Shown: positions 1 to 9,347, counted from the stretch's first letter. The stretch: 64,000 nucleotides of DNA from Prauserella salsuginis (GCF_024648885.1 NZ_JANBBF010000011.1:62001-126000); one strand, 5' to 3'. Notes: a model not told the origin generated them from the sequence alone. Translations and numbers: made by a program.

Positions 1-1
1 G

Positions 2-514
2 TTCTGGCTCGAGGACGTCACACCCGCCGAGAATCAGGAGGCGCTGCGCTGGGTGCGCCACCACACCACGACGCCGCTGGCGATCGGCGAGGTGTTCAAC
101 TCCGTCTGGGACTACCAGCACCTGATCCGCGAGCAGCTCATCGACTACGTGCGCTCACCGGTCACGCACGCGGGCGGTATCACGAGCGTGCGCCGGATCA
201 TGGACTACGCGGCGATGTACCAGGTCAAGTCCGGTATGCACGGCCCGACGGATGTCTCGCCGGTCGGACTGGCCGCCGCGGTGCACCTCGGCCTGGCACT
301 GCACAACTTCGGCATCCAGGAGTACATGGTCCACAGTGAACAGACCAGGGAGGTCTTCGGTCCGACGTACGAGTTCGCCGGCGGCGGTCTGCGGCCCGGT
401 GAGGAGCCCGGCCTCGGTATCCACGTCGACGAGGAGCTGGCCGCGCAGTACCCGTACGAGCGGGCGTACCTGCCGGTGAACCGGCTCAGGGACGGAACCG
501 TTCATGATTGGTGA
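2..514 (+). CDS. ManD/RspA-type sugar-acid dehydratase (enolase superfamily), 5' partial
   Basis: This is the C-terminal ~170 residues of a mandelate-racemase/enolase superfamily dehydratase of the D-mannonate/D-gluconate dehydratase (ManD, RspA) type. The frame is open to the window edge and begins [12 protein letters not shown]. Family landmarks are LAIGEVFN (third metal-ligand Glu region), [11 protein letters not shown] (catalytic His loop) and the usual short C-terminal tail. ManD proteins remove water from mannonate or gluconate to give 2-keto-3-deoxygluconate; many homologues are of low activity, so the substrate is not settled. The stop lies just before a GH31 gene and a TRAP transporter, suggesting one sugar-acid catabolic unit. 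Confidence 0.85.
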   Translation, partial: FWLEDVTPAENQEALRWVRHHTTTPLAIGEVFNSVWDYQHLIREQLIDYVRSPVTHAGGITSVRRIMDYAAMYQVKSGMHGPTDVSPVGLAAAVHLGLALHNFGIQEYMVHSEQTREVFGPTYEFAGGGLRPGEEPGLGIHVDEELAAQYPYERAYLPVNRLRDGTVHDW

Positions 515-606
515 GTCGCGCCCGCACCCCGTCGTTTCCGCGTCGGAACAGGTGCAGGCGTCGTCTCCCGGACAGTAAGCAATTCGTCGGATCGAGAGAA
601 GTTCCC

Positions 607-3126
607 GTGCGTGTCACATCACGAGTCGAGCGAGTGCAGCGGGCCGATGACCAGGTCAGGATCCACACCGACGGTGTCGAGATCCGGCTCGTCATCGTGG
701 CCGACGGCATTCTGCGTATTCGCGCCGGTTTCGACGGCGACTTCGCCGAGGAGTCGTACACGCTCACGACGACGGCGTGGCCGGACCGGCTCGACGAGTT
801 CTTCGGTGCCGAGCGCACCCGGGTGAGTCCGTCGTCGTTCGAGCTCGACGACCTCGGCGACCTCGTCCGGATGACCGGCGGGAACCTGCGGGTGGACATC
901 GAGAAGGAACCGTTCCGGATCCGCGTCCACGACCACGAGGGCACGTTGCTGCATTCCGATGTCGTCGGCCTGGGGTATCTGGCCGACGGGAACGGCCGCC
1001 GCAGCCACACGAGCGAGATCTCCGCGGGCGACGCGTTCTACGGTTTCGGTGAGACCACGGGCCCGTTGAACAAGGCGCAGAAGCTCATCACGATGAGCCC
1101 GAAGGACGCGCTCGGTTACGACCCGCGCGAAACCGACCCGCTGTACAAGCACATCCCGTTCTATCTCAAGCTGAACCGGGAGAACCGGAAAGCGGTCGGG
1201 TACTTCTACCACAACACCCACGACTGCGAGTTCGATCTCGGCAGGCAGCGGAGCAATTACTGGCCCCCGCACAGCCGTTACCGTGCCGACGGCGGCGACA
1301 TCGACCTCTTCCTGATCGCCGGCCCCGGCATGCGGGACGTGGTGCGGCGCTACACGATGCTGACCGGCAGGCCGCCGTTGCTGCCCAAGTACGCGCTGGG
1401 CTACCTGGCCTCGTCGATGTACTACTCCGAAGTGGACTCCGACAGCGACACGGCGATCACCGATTTCATCGACGTCGCCAGGGAAGAGGGCATTCCCGTC
1501 GACGGCTTCCAGCTCTCGTCCGGCTACACCACCCAGGACACCGAGGCTGGGCCGAAGCGGTGTGTCTTCACGTGGAACGAGCGCCGGTTCCCCGACCCGG
1601 AGGGCTTCTTCGCCGCGATGGCCGAGCGCGGCATCACGGTGTCCCCGAACGTCAAGCCCGCTGTCCTCGACGTCCACCCCGACCTCGAGCAGTTCCGAGG
1701 CGAGGACGTCTTCGTCGCCCGCAGCGCCGATGCGGCCGCGGCCCACGGCGAGGGGCCGGCGGTCGGCGCCTGGTGGGGCGGGCCCGGTCGGTTCGTCGAC
1801 TTCACCAAGCCCGCCGCACGGGAGGCGTGGCGGCGATGGCTCACCGAGGCGGTGCTCGCCAAGGGCACCACGTCGGTGTGGAACGACAACTGCGAGTACG
1901 ACGGCATCGTCGACACCGATTCCCGGGTGGACTTCGAGGGCGCAGGCGCGACGATCGGCCGGCTGCGCAGCGTCATGTCGAACCTCATGTGCCACGTGAC
2001 CCGCGACGCCGTGGCCGAGACGGCTCCGGACGCCCGCCCCTACATCGTGTGCCGTTCCGGTCACGCCGGCATCCAGCGCTACGCCCAGAGCTGGGCGGGC
2101 GACAACTCCACCTCGTGGGAGTCGTTGCGGCACAACGTCGCCACGATCCTCGGGATGGGCCTGTCCGGCTTCCCCCACCACGGCTGTGACATCGGCGGGT
2201 TCCACGGGCCCGCGCCGGACCCGGAGCTGTTGGTTCGCTGGGTGCAGCACGGCGCGTTCCAGCCGCGGTTCTCGATCCACTCGGTCAACTCCGACAACAC
2301 GGTGACCGAGCCGTGGATGTACCCCGACCACACGCACTACGTCCGGGACGCCATCCGGCTGCGTTACCGGTTGCTGCCGTACCTGTACTCGCTCACGGCA
2401 CGGGCGGCGGACACAGCTGAGCCGATCATGGAGCCACTGGTCAGCGCCTTTCAGCACGATCCGGACGTCGACGAGGTCTTCGAGGACTTCATGCTCGGCG
2501 ACTCGCTGCTCGTCGCGAACGTGCTCGACCAAGGAGCCCGCACGCGCACCGTGCGCCTGCCCGCGGGAGAGACGTTCTACGACTTCTGGACCCGCGAGCG
2601 CCACGAGGGCGGCGGGGTCGTGGCGAAGCCGGTGGACCTCGGCTCGATCCCGTTGCTGCTGCGCGGCGGCGGTATCGTGCCGCTCGCGGAGAACCGGGTG
2701 GACAGTCTCACCCGCGACGAGGTGACGGACCTGCGGCTGATCTGCGTCCCTGACCGGGACGGCCGCTTCACGCTCTACGAGGACGACGGTCTCACCCGGG
2801 CTCACGAACACGGCGAGTTCCGCGAGACGCAGGTCCGCATGAGCGCAGGGGAGCGGGTGCAGCTTCAGCTGTCCCGGCGCGGCGAGTACCGCAGCTCCGT
2901 CCAGCGGCTGCTGTTCGACGTCGTTCGGCCCGGGCAGTGTCCGCACCGGGTCGACCTCGACGGCCAGCGCCTCCCGCAGTACCTGCATCGTGGCCGGTTC
3001 GATGCCGCCGACGCGGGCTGGCACTACGACATCGGACTCGGATCGGTGTTGATCAAGACCCCCGACCCCGGCGGTGATCTCACCGTCGACATCTCGTTCG
3101 AGCCCGTCGACATGATCGGCATGTGA
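607..3126 (+). CDS. Glycoside hydrolase family 31 (alpha-glucosidase/alpha-xylosidase type)
   Basis: 839 residues. The GH31 catalytic barrel shows the nucleophile motif SVWNDNCEYDG (Asp about residue 427) and the acid/base region WAGDNSTSWE (Asp about 499), followed by the C-terminal beta domains. No signal peptide is seen, so it is probably cytoplasmic and hydrolyses alpha-linked glucosides or xylosides after import. The frame is open back to a TTG at 508 that overlaps the upstream gene. I prefer GTG 607 because GAGAGA lies 7-8 bases upstream and the family-like N-terminus (VTSRVERVQ) begins there. It is followed almost directly by the TRAP genes, so co-transcription is likely. Exact sugar specificity cannot be read from sequence. 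Confidence 0.9.
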   Translation: MRVTSRVERVQRADDQVRIHTDGVEIRLVIVADGILRIRAGFDGDFAEESYTLTTTAWPDRLDEFFGAERTRVSPSSFELDDLGDLVRMTGGNLRVDIEKEPFRIRVHDHEGTLLHSDVVGLGYLADGNGRRSHTSEISAGDAFYGFGETTGPLNKAQKLITMSPKDALGYDPRETDPLYKHIPFYLKLNRENRKAVGYFYHNTHDCEFDLGRQRSNYWPPHSRYRADGGDIDLFLIAGPGMRDVVRRYTMLTGRPPLLPKYALGYLASSMYYSEVDSDSDTAITDFIDVAREEGIPVDGFQLSSGYTTQDTEAGPKRCVFTWNERRFPDPEGFFAAMAERGITVSPNVKPAVLDVHPDLEQFRGEDVFVARSADAAAAHGEGPAVGAWWGGPGRFVDFTKPAAREAWRRWLTEAVLAKGTTSVWNDNCEYDGIVDTDSRVDFEGAGATIGRLRSVMSNLMCHVTRDAVAETAPDARPYIVCRSGHAGIQRYAQSWAGDNSTSWESLRHNVATILGMGLSGFPHHGCDIGGFHGPAPDPELLVRWVQHGAFQPRFSIHSVNSDNTVTEPWMYPDHTHYVRDAIRLRYRLLPYLYSLTARAADTAEPIMEPLVSAFQHDPDVDEVFEDFMLGDSLLVANVLDQGARTRTVRLPAGETFYDFWTRERHEGGGVVAKPVDLGSIPLLLRGGGIVPLAENRVDSLTRDEVTDLRLICVPDRDGRFTLYEDDGLTRAHEHGEFRETQVRMSAGERVQLQLSRRGEYRSSVQRLLFDVVRPGQCPHRVDLDGQRLPQYLHRGRFDAADAGWHYDIGLGSVLIKTPDPGGDLTVDISFEPVDMIGM

Positions 3127-3137
3127 GGAAGGCACGC

Positions 3138-4163
3138 ATGAGGAACCGACTGATCAGCGGCATTGTCGCCCTGATCCTCGTCGCGGCCGTGGGCGCGTGC
3201 GCGCCCGCGTCGGGTGCGCGGACGAGTGCCGAGGCGACACCGGAGAACCCGCTGGTGCTGACCCTGGCTAACAACCTCGGCGACGACCACGTCACCTCCC
3301 AGGCGCTCGACTCGTTCGCGGAGGACGTCGAGCGGCGCAGTGGCGGCCGGATCGTGGTCAAGATCTACGGCAACGGCCAGCTGGGCGACGAACCGGACGT
3401 GCTCGGTCAGCTCCACGAGGGCATCGTCGACATGACGCGTGTCAGCGCGCCGGGGCTGGCGACCTACGACCCCGGATATCACACCTTCGGCCTGCCCTAC
3501 ATCTTCAACTCCGAGCGGGAGTTCTACGAGGTGATGGACTCCCCGGAGATGGCGGATCACTTCCGCTCGACCGCCGACAAGGGATTCCTCGGCCTCACGT
3601 ACTACAGCTCGGGCGCGCGGTCCTTCTACACGCGGGGCACGCCGGTGCGGAAGCCGGAGGATCTGCGGGGGCTGAAGACCCGAGTGCAGGACATGCGGTC
3701 CCAGACAGACTTCGTCGGCGCGCTGGGAGCGGCACCGGTCGTGATGGCCTTCGGCGACACCTACACCTCGCTGCAGACCGGCCTGATCGACGGCGCCGAG
3801 AGCAACGAGACGGTGCTGACGGAGAGCGCGCACGGCGAGGTGTCCAAGGTCTTCTCGATGACCGAGCACACCTGGATCCCGGACATCCTCGTGATCGGCA
3901 CGGAGACGTGGGACCGGCTCGACGCGGCCGACGAGAAACTGCTCACCGAGGCCGCCCGCGCCTCGACCGAGCGGCAGAAGGTCGCCTGGGCGGAGAGCAT
4001 CGAGCAGTCGATCGTCGACGCGAAGGAGATGGGCGTCCGGTTCGTCGACGACGTCGACACCGAGGCCTTCCGCAAGGCCACCCGGCCGGTCGTCGGCCGG
4101 TACGCCGAGGAGTATCCCGAGGTCGCGCAGCTCCTCTCCGTCATCGAGTCGGGAAGGAACTGA
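3138..4163 (+). CDS. TRAP transporter solute-binding lipoprotein (DctP family)
   Basis: 341 residues. It begins with a lipoprotein signal peptide (hydrophobic stretch ending in the lipobox AAVGAC), so the mature protein should be anchored outside the membrane. The DctP fold is recognisable from GNGQLGDEPDVLGQLHEG and from GALGAAPVVMAFGDTYTSLQTGLIDG, the segment that normally carries the substrate-carboxylate contacts. The ATG at 3138 has AGGAAGG nine bases upstream and is preferred to the in-frame GTG at 3123. First of three TRAP genes. With the adjacent dehydratase and glycosidase, a uronate or aldonate ligand is a reasonable inference. Confidence 0.93.
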   Translation: MRNRLISGIVALILVAAVGACAPASGARTSAEATPENPLVLTLANNLGDDHVTSQALDSFAEDVERRSGGRIVVKIYGNGQLGDEPDVLGQLHEGIVDMTRVSAPGLATYDPGYHTFGLPYIFNSEREFYEVMDSPEMADHFRSTADKGFLGLTYYSSGARSFYTRGTPVRKPEDLRGLKTRVQDMRSQTDFVGALGAAPVVMAFGDTYTSLQTGLIDGAESNETVLTESAHGEVSKVFSMTEHTWIPDILVIGTETWDRLDAADEKLLTEAARASTERQKVAWAESIEQSIVDAKEMGVRFVDDVDTEAFRKATRPVVGRYAEEYPEVAQLLSVIESGRN

Positions 4164-4171
4164 GGTTCGGT

Positions 4172-4684
4172 ATGACTACACGCGATCGCCTGAACCGAGT
4201 GCGGCGGGTGCTCGGCGGCGTTCTCGCCGCCTTCGCAGGCGCCCTGCTCGTCGTCATGACCCTGCTGGTGCTGTACCAGGTGTTCACCCGCTACGTGCTG
4301 GGAACGCCCGCGGCCTTCACCGAGGAGCTCGTGCGCTACGCGCTCATCTGGACCTCGCTGATCAGCGCCGCGTACGCCTTCCTGCATCGCAAGCACATGT
4401 CGCTGCTGTTCCTACGGGACAAGTTCACACCGTCGGTGCGGCGCGCGCTGATCATCGGCACGGACGTCCTCGTGTTGGTGTTCGCCGTCGTCGTGCTGGT
4501 GGTCGGCGGCACCATGCTGGCGCTGAGCGCGGCCACGAACTATTCGGCGCTGCTGGGGATCTCCCGCGGACTGGTCTACACGATCGGGCCCGTCGCCGGT
4601 GCCGCGATCGTGTTCGCGCAGGTGCTCAACATCTGGGAGGACCTCACCGGTGAGGTCTCGATCGAGACGGAGAGGACAGACTGA
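4172..4684 (+). CDS. TRAP transporter small permease (DctQ family)
   Basis: 170 residues with four predicted membrane helices, the usual size and layout of the small TRAP membrane subunit. Typical residues include the FTRYVLGTPAAFTEELVRYALIW segment linking helices 1 and 2 (quoted here in part by its key feature, an FTEEL motif). The frame is open much further upstream inside the dctP gene, but ATG 4172 sits eight bases after that gene's stop and is the credible start. Its stop overlaps the start of the large permease (TGATG), which indicates translational coupling. Confidence 0.9.
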   Translation: MTTRDRLNRVRRVLGGVLAAFAGALLVVMTLLVLYQVFTRYVLGTPAAFTEELVRYALIWTSLISAAYAFLHRKHMSLLFLRDKFTPSVRRALIIGTDVLVLVFAVVVLVVGGTMLALSAATNYSALLGISRGLVYTIGPVAGAAIVFAQVLNIWEDLTGEVSIETERTD

Positions 4685-5988
4685 TGGGCGCTCTGACCGC
4701 CGCCGCCATCCTGTTCGGCGCCTTCTTCATCCTGCTGTTCTCCGGCGTGCCGATCTCGATCTCGCTCGGCGTCGCCTCGTTCGTGACCGCACTGATGTTC
4801 CTGCCGTGGGACGACGCCACCTACATCGTCGGCCAGCAGATGAACGTTGGCATCGAGAGCTTCTCGTTGCTGGCCGTCCCGCTGTTCATCTTCGCGGGCA
4901 ACATCATGAACACCGGCGGCATCGCCCGCAGGCTCGTCGACCTCGCACTCGTGGCGGTGGGCCGGGTGCCCGGTGCGCTCGCGCACACCAACGTGCTGGC
5001 CAACACGCTGTTCGGTTCGCTGTCCGGTTCGGCCGTCGCGTCGGCCGCCGCGGTGGGCAGCACGCTGCACGACCGGCAGAAGGAAGCGGGCTACGACCCG
5101 GCGTTCGGGGCCGCGGTGAACGTCGCATCGGCCCCGACCGGGCTGCTCATCCCGCCGACGACGGCCGCGATCGTCTACTCGACCGTCGCGGGCGGGGTGT
5201 CCGTGTCGGCGCTGTTCATGGCCGGGTACGTACCGGGCATCCTCATGGGTCTCGTGATCATGGCGATCGCGTACGTGTTCACGCGGCGGAAGGGATACCC
5301 GAAACTCGGCCGCGTCGGGATGGCGGAGGCCGCGCGGGTGCTGCTCCGGGCGGTGCCGGGACTACTGCTGATCGTGGTCGTGGTGGGCGGCATCGTGTTC
5401 GGTGTCTTCACCGCGACGGAGGGTGCGGGCATCGCGGTGCTGTACACCATGGTGCTGGCGCTGGCGTACCGCAGCATGTCGTGGCGGGACGTCAAGGACG
5501 TCGTGACGCGCACGGTCACCGCGACCGGCATCGTCATGTTCCTCATCGCCGCGTCCGCGGGCATGTCCTGGGTGATGGCCTACACCGGTATCCCGGGTGC
5601 GATCACGGACACGCTGCTGGCGGTCGCGGACTCGAAGACGGTCATCCTGCTGCTGATGCTCCTCGTGCTGCTGGTGGTTGGCACGTTCATGGACATCACG
5701 CCGGCGATCCTCATCTTCACGCCCATCCTGCTGCCGATCTCCGAGGAACTCGGCATGGACCCGGTCCACTTCGGCATGGTGCTCATCCTCGCGATGTGCA
5801 TCGGCACCATGACGCCACCGGTGGGGTCGGTCCTGTTCGTCGGGACCGGCGTGAGCGGGGTGTCGATCGAGCAGGTCGTGCCGAAGCTGCTGCCGTACTT
5901 CGCCGGGCTCATCCTGGTGCTGTTGGCCGTCACGTTCGTTCCCGCGCTGTCGCTCGGGCTGCCGGGCGTGATGGGGCTGCTCGAGTGA
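4684..5988 (+). CDS. TRAP transporter large permease (DctM family)
   Basis: 434 residues, about 12 hydrophobic segments. Shows the DctM signatures: an N-terminal LFSGVPISISLG, NIMNTGGIARRLVDLA, GSLSGSAVASAAAVGS, and GTFMDITPAILIFTPILLP. It forms the sodium- or proton-coupled channel with the small permease and works with the upstream lipoprotein. It starts on the last base of the small-permease stop. The final codons belong to a 17-bp sequence that is then repeated behind the gene (see repeat at 5968-6098), so the position of the stop codon lies in a potentially variable tract. Confidence 0.93.
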   Translation: MGALTAAAILFGAFFILLFSGVPISISLGVASFVTALMFLPWDDATYIVGQQMNVGIESFSLLAVPLFIFAGNIMNTGGIARRLVDLALVAVGRVPGALAHTNVLANTLFGSLSGSAVASAAAVGSTLHDRQKEAGYDPAFGAAVNVASAPTGLLIPPTTAAIVYSTVAGGVSVSALFMAGYVPGILMGLVIMAIAYVFTRRKGYPKLGRVGMAEAARVLLRAVPGLLLIVVVVGGIVFGVFTATEGAGIAVLYTMVLALAYRSMSWRDVKDVVTRTVTATGIVMFLIAASAGMSWVMAYTGIPGAITDTLLAVADSKTVILLLMLLVLLVVGTFMDITPAILIFTPILLPISEELGMDPVHFGMVLILAMCIGTMTPPVGSVLFVGTGVSGVSIEQVVPKLLPYFAGLILVLLAVTFVPALSLGLPGVMGLLE

Positions 5989-6098
5989 CGGCGCTGCTCC
6001 GGTGACGGCGCTGCTCCGGTGACGGCGCTGCTCCGGTGACGGCGCTGCTCCGGTGACGGCGCTGCTCCGGTGACGGCGCTGCTCGAGTGACGGCGCAG
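5968..6098 (+). repeat. 17-bp tandem repeat spanning the dctM stop codon
   Basis: Unit GTGACGGCGCTGCTCCG occurs five times perfectly (5985-6069), then once ending in CGA (6070-6086), then as a 12-base remnant to 6098. The 17 bases just before the array (5968-5984, GTGATGGGGCTGCTCGA), which are the last codons of the dctM-like gene, differ from the sixth copy at only two positions. The array therefore appears to have grown out of the gene's own 3' end. It fills the whole gap to the convergent gene whose stop is at 6101-6103. As the unit is not a multiple of three, copy changes would move the frame past the stop but not alter the existing stop. Confidence 0.95.
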
Positions 6099-6100
6099 CC

Positions 6101-8059
6101 TCACGGGGTCCGAACGGCGAGCACGAAGCCTCCGGGGAGGTCGTCCACGACGTCGAACGCGTCGCCGCGGAAGGACGCGGGATCGAAGGTGATGCGGTTG
6201 TCGAAGTGCCAGCCGCCCTCGTCCTTCCGCAGCACGAACACGTCGATGCCGCCGAACCGGGTGTTCGCCGACGCGGCCGCGAACCGCTGCGGATCGTCGA
6301 TGGCGGCGAGCTCGTCGAGTTCGGCGGACCGTTCGGTGTACCGCATGAGGCTGTTCGCCGAGTAGTGCCCGCGCTGCAGATAGCCCCACCAGAGCTCGTA
6401 GGCGTAGAGCCGCATGTCGGTCGACAGCGACATCGGCCTCGCGTCGGCACCCAGTCGCGCTTCGACCTCGGCGGCGATGCGGTCCGCGGGCAGCTGCGGT
6501 GCCACCAGGTCGGACGGGATGAAGTCGGAACGCCGGCCGTCGGGCCCCGGCTCCATGTGGGCGCGCAGCGCGGGGTTCGGCTCGACGTCGGAATGCGGCA
6601 CGTACGGTTCGGCGTCGGCGAAGCCCTTGGGGGTGCCAGGGGTCCACTTGTCCCAAGCCAGAAGTCCAGACGACACCAGCAGCACCGCCAGCGCCGCGAT
6701 GCCCACACTGCGCGGCGGGGTGAGCCGGAGCTTGGCTGCCACGGGTTTCGCGGCGCGCACGAGCGTGAGTACGCCCGCCGTCACCAGCACCATGGTCACC
6801 ATGCGCGGTGTCTTCACGAGGAACCCGGTGTGTCCGTTGTTCACCAGCTGGGTCATGTACACGGCCCAGTACAGGTAGATGCCGCCGACCAGCAGCAGCA
6901 TGGGTTGTGCCCACCATTCCCGGGTGAGGTACCAGCACACGCCGAACAGCCCCGCGAGGGCGAGCAGTCCGATCGGGGTGACCTCCAGGAACGGCAGGGG
7001 CACCGGGTCCTCGCCGATCACGGCGTTCGGGTAGGTGTCGGCGACGACGTTGCGTGTCCGGGTGAGGTACGCCCATGCCAGCGGGACGACGTACCAGGAG
7101 GAGACGACGACCGCGGTGACCAGCACACCGAGAAGGTGACGCAGGTACGGTCCCCGGTTCGGCCGCAGCAACCGCGCGGCGATGATCGCCAGCCCCCCGA
7201 TCACCCCGAACATCAGATAGCCGGTGTAGGCGCAGACGAACAGCCCGCCGATGACGCCGGCGGGCAGCCAGTGCAGGCCGCCCCGGTTGCGCGGCAGGCC
7301 CGTGAAGGTGGCCAGCGCCCACGGCACGAACACGGCGAGGGTGAGGATCTCGTAGCTCTTGTGACCGTGCATGAACACGACCGGGGCGACCGCGGCCATG
7401 GCCAGGGCCGCGGGTGAGCTCGTGAGGCGGCGCCACAGCAGGAAGGCCACCAGCGCCGAGGCGGAGATGAACAGCACCTCCATGTCCCCGACCAGGGTCC
7501 AGGTGGGCCTGCCGAGCAGTTCGGAGGCCCGCGCGACCAGCCACGGGTACAGCACCGGGTATTCCGAGGGCAGCCCCGGCAGGAACGCGTCGGTGCTGCC
7601 CCACGTGGTGGTCAGCCGGTTCGCCAGCGCGGACATCCGGATGGTGTCCCAGTTGTGCAGCTCGTTGTGGCCGAACGGCGTCCCGTGCAGCGCGTTCATG
7701 AGCACCAGGCCGATCCAGCCCGCGTACAGTCCCGCGACCGCACCCGCGAGCCGGTCGGAGGCGAAGCGCGCTGCGAGGGCGATCGCGACGACGGCGATCA
7801 CCGCTCCGACGGCGACCGGGGCGACCGCGCCGCGAAGGGTGAGCGGGTTGAGGTCGGCGAGGTCGATCAGCAGCCACGACAGCGCCATGGCGGCGACGTA
7901 GCACGTCACGGCGGTCGTGGCGGGGCCGATGCCGCGCGTCAGCCGCCGCAGCGGGCCGGCGCCGGTCGTCGTCTCCGCAGGGGCCTGCGCTTCGAGCTCG
8001 CTGTCGTCCACGTCCTCGTTCACGTCGGCTCCCGGCCCGGTGGTACTCACGCCGGGCAC
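6101..8059 (-). CDS. aftA: AftA-like galactan arabinofuranosyltransferase (GT85-type membrane protein)
   Basis: Up to 652 residues, close to mycobacterial AftA. The N-terminal ~430 residues hold 10 or more membrane helices, followed by a C-terminal extracytoplasmic domain. Recalled AftA features match by eye: YPVLYPWLVARASELLGRPTW followed by a helix ending LLWRRL (AftA has a similar FYPPGWFW...VLWWRM stretch), and a C-terminus ending GGFVLAVRTP (AftA: PFVLAIRKP). AftA adds the first arabinofuranose from decaprenyl-phosphoarabinose to cell-wall galactan. The start is GTG 8059 or GTG 8050; I cannot separate them. Assignment to AftA rather than another C-type arabinosyltransferase is by motif memory, not by search. 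Confidence 0.72.
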   Translation of the reverse strand: MPGVSTTGPGADVNEDVDDSELEAQAPAETTTGAGPLRRLTRGIGPATTAVTCYVAAMALSWLLIDLADLNPLTLRGAVAPVAVGAVIAVVAIALAARFASDRLAGAVAGLYAGWIGLVLMNALHGTPFGHNELHNWDTIRMSALANRLTTTWGSTDAFLPGLPSEYPVLYPWLVARASELLGRPTWTLVGDMEVLFISASALVAFLLWRRLTSSPAALAMAAVAPVVFMHGHKSYEILTLAVFVPWALATFTGLPRNRGGLHWLPAGVIGGLFVCAYTGYLMFGVIGGLAIIAARLLRPNRGPYLRHLLGVLVTAVVVSSWYVVPLAWAYLTRTRNVVADTYPNAVIGEDPVPLPFLEVTPIGLLALAGLFGVCWYLTREWWAQPMLLLVGGIYLYWAVYMTQLVNNGHTGFLVKTPRMVTMVLVTAGVLTLVRAAKPVAAKLRLTPPRSVGIAALAVLLVSSGLLAWDKWTPGTPKGFADAEPYVPHSDVEPNPALRAHMEPGPDGRRSDFIPSDLVAPQLPADRIAAEVEARLGADARPMSLSTDMRLYAYELWWGYLQRGHYSANSLMRYTERSAELDELAAIDDPQRFAAASANTRFGGIDVFVLRKDEGGWHFDNRITFDPASFRGDAFDVVDDLPGGFVLAVRTP

Positions 8060-8157
8060 CCTATAGCCGCCCGGTGCCCGGCCGGGCGGGTGATGTGCGG
8101 CACGGGCCGTCGTCGTCCGTTGTGGACGCGGCCGGGGCGGTTCGCCCCGATTTCGCC

Positions 8158-8193
8158 GGCACCCGGAGGTCCGGTGGTGGACCTTCGGGTGCC
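8158..8193. terminator. Hairpin downstream of the alcohol dehydrogenase gene
   Basis: 15-bp arms (8158-8172 and 8179-8193) with one mismatch and a six-base loop. It lies just past the stop of the minus-strand dehydrogenase at 8205, consistent with intrinsic termination, although there is no strong T-tract. Confidence 0.7.
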
Positions 8194-8204
8194 GGTGGGT
8201 GCGA

Positions 8205-9254
8205 TCAGGCGCCGATCGTGGCGGTGTCGATCACGAAGCGGTAGCGCACGTCGCTGGCCGCCACGCGTTCGTAGGCGGTGTTGACGTCCGCCGCCGAGAT
8301 CGTCTCGATGTCGGAGCCGATGCCGTGCTCGGCGCAGAAGTTCAACATCTCCTGGGTTTCCGCGATGCCGCCGATCATCGAACCCGCCAGTGCCTTGTTG
8401 CCCGCGATCAGCGAGAACGCGTTGTAGGACAACGGCTCACCGGGCGCGCCGACGTTGACCATCGCGCCGCCGACCCGCAGCAGGCCGAGGTAGGCGTCGA
8501 CGGGGATCTGCGCCGACACGGTGTTGAGGATCAGGTCGAACCGGCCGCGCAGGACGTCGAAGGTCGTCTCGTCGGCGGTGGCGTAGTACTCGGTCGCGCC
8601 GAGTCGCTTGCCGTCCTCCTGCTTCTTCAGGCTCTGGCTCAGCACCGTCACCTCGGCACCCATCGCGGCCGCCAGCTTCACGGCCATGTGGCCGAGGCCG
8701 CCGAGGCCCACGACCGCGACCTTCTTGCCGGGACCTGCGCCCCACTGACGCAGCGGCGAGTAGGTGGTGATGCCCGCGCAGAGCAGCGGAGCGGCGACAT
8801 CGAGACCGATGCCGTCCGGGATGCCGCACACGAAGGCGTCCCTGACCACGACCTGCTTGCTGTAGCCGCCGTAGGTGTTCTCGCCGTCGAAGCCGACGCC
8901 GTTGTAGGTCTGGACGTTGCCCTTGACGCAGAACTGCTCGGTGTCGGCGCGGCAGTACTCGCACTCGCCGCACGAGTCCACCATGCAGCCGACGCCGACC
9001 CGGTCGCCGACCCGGTAGTCGGTCACGGCGGATCCCACCGCGGCGACCGTGCCCGCGATCTCGTGCCCCGGCACCATCGGGAAGATCGCTTCGCCCCATT
9101 CGCCACGTGCCTGGTGGATGTCGCTGTGGCAGATGCCTGCGTAGGCGATGTCGATCAGGACGTCGTCGGGGCGCAGGTCACGCCGCTGGATCGTCGTCTG
9201 CTCGAGCGGTGCGCCCGGGCCCGGTGCAGCGATGGCGTGCGTCGTTGTGCTCAT
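8205..9254 (-). CDS. Zinc-dependent NADP(H) alcohol dehydrogenase (cinnamyl-alcohol/YahK-AdhC type)
   Basis: 349 residues. Medium-chain dehydrogenase with catalytic zinc ligands in GICHSDIH and PGHEIAG, the structural zinc cluster [15 protein letters not shown], and a nucleotide-binding [15 protein letters not shown]. The wording fits the NADP-dependent AdhC/YahK branch that reduces a wide range of aldehydes. ATG 9254 has AGGAG six to seven bases upstream. It is divergent from a TetR gene with two palindromic sites between them, so repression by that TetR, relieved by an aldehyde or similar ligand, is the likely control. Confidence 0.93.
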   Translation of the reverse strand: MSTTTHAIAAPGPGAPLEQTTIQRRDLRPDDVLIDIAYAGICHSDIHQARGEWGEAIFPMVPGHEIAGTVAAVGSAVTDYRVGDRVGVGCMVDSCGECEYCRADTEQFCVKGNVQTYNGVGFDGENTYGGYSKQVVVRDAFVCGIPDGIGLDVAAPLLCAGITTYSPLRQWGAGPGKKVAVVGLGGLGHMAVKLAAAMGAEVTVLSQSLKKQEDGKRLGATEYYATADETTFDVLRGRFDLILNTVSAQIPVDAYLGLLRVGGAMVNVGAPGEPLSYNAFSLIAGNKALAGSMIGGIAETQEMLNFCAEHGIGSDIETISAADVNTAYERVAASDVRYRFVIDTATIGA

Positions 9255-9288
9255 CAGAACTCCTGCGATAATCGATCACGTGCCCTGT

Positions 9289-9330
9289 TGTAAGAGGCCT
9301 CTTACACAACGACGTGAGAGGGCTCTTACA
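9289..9330. promoter_or_regulatory. Two TetR-type operators between alcohol dehydrogenase and its regulator
   Basis: Site 1 (9289-9306) is a perfect 18-bp palindrome, TGTAAGAGGCCTCTTACA. Site 2 (9313-9330), CGTGAGAGGGCTCTTACA, shares one complete half-site and most of the other, and starts 24 bp from site 1. They occupy the intergenic space between the divergent genes, so one repressor could shut both promoters. Confidence 0.85.
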
Positions 9331-9347
9331 TATTCCGACCGAGAGAT

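Noticed and set aside
619-3135. 838-codon minus-strand ORF opposite the GH31 gene
   Set aside because: Arg/Val/Glu-rich antisense shadow of a clear glycosidase; typical of high-GC DNA.
3908-4171. Long N-terminal extension of the small TRAP permease
   Set aside because: The extension is an Arg-rich out-of-frame read of the DctP gene; ATG 4172 restores normal family length.
4599-6005. 468-codon plus-strand ORF over the DctM gene
   Set aside because: Out-of-frame His/Arg-rich shadow of the TRAP permease.
5985-6098. CRISPR array
   Set aside because: Repeats are directly adjacent with no spacers, and no cas gene is present.
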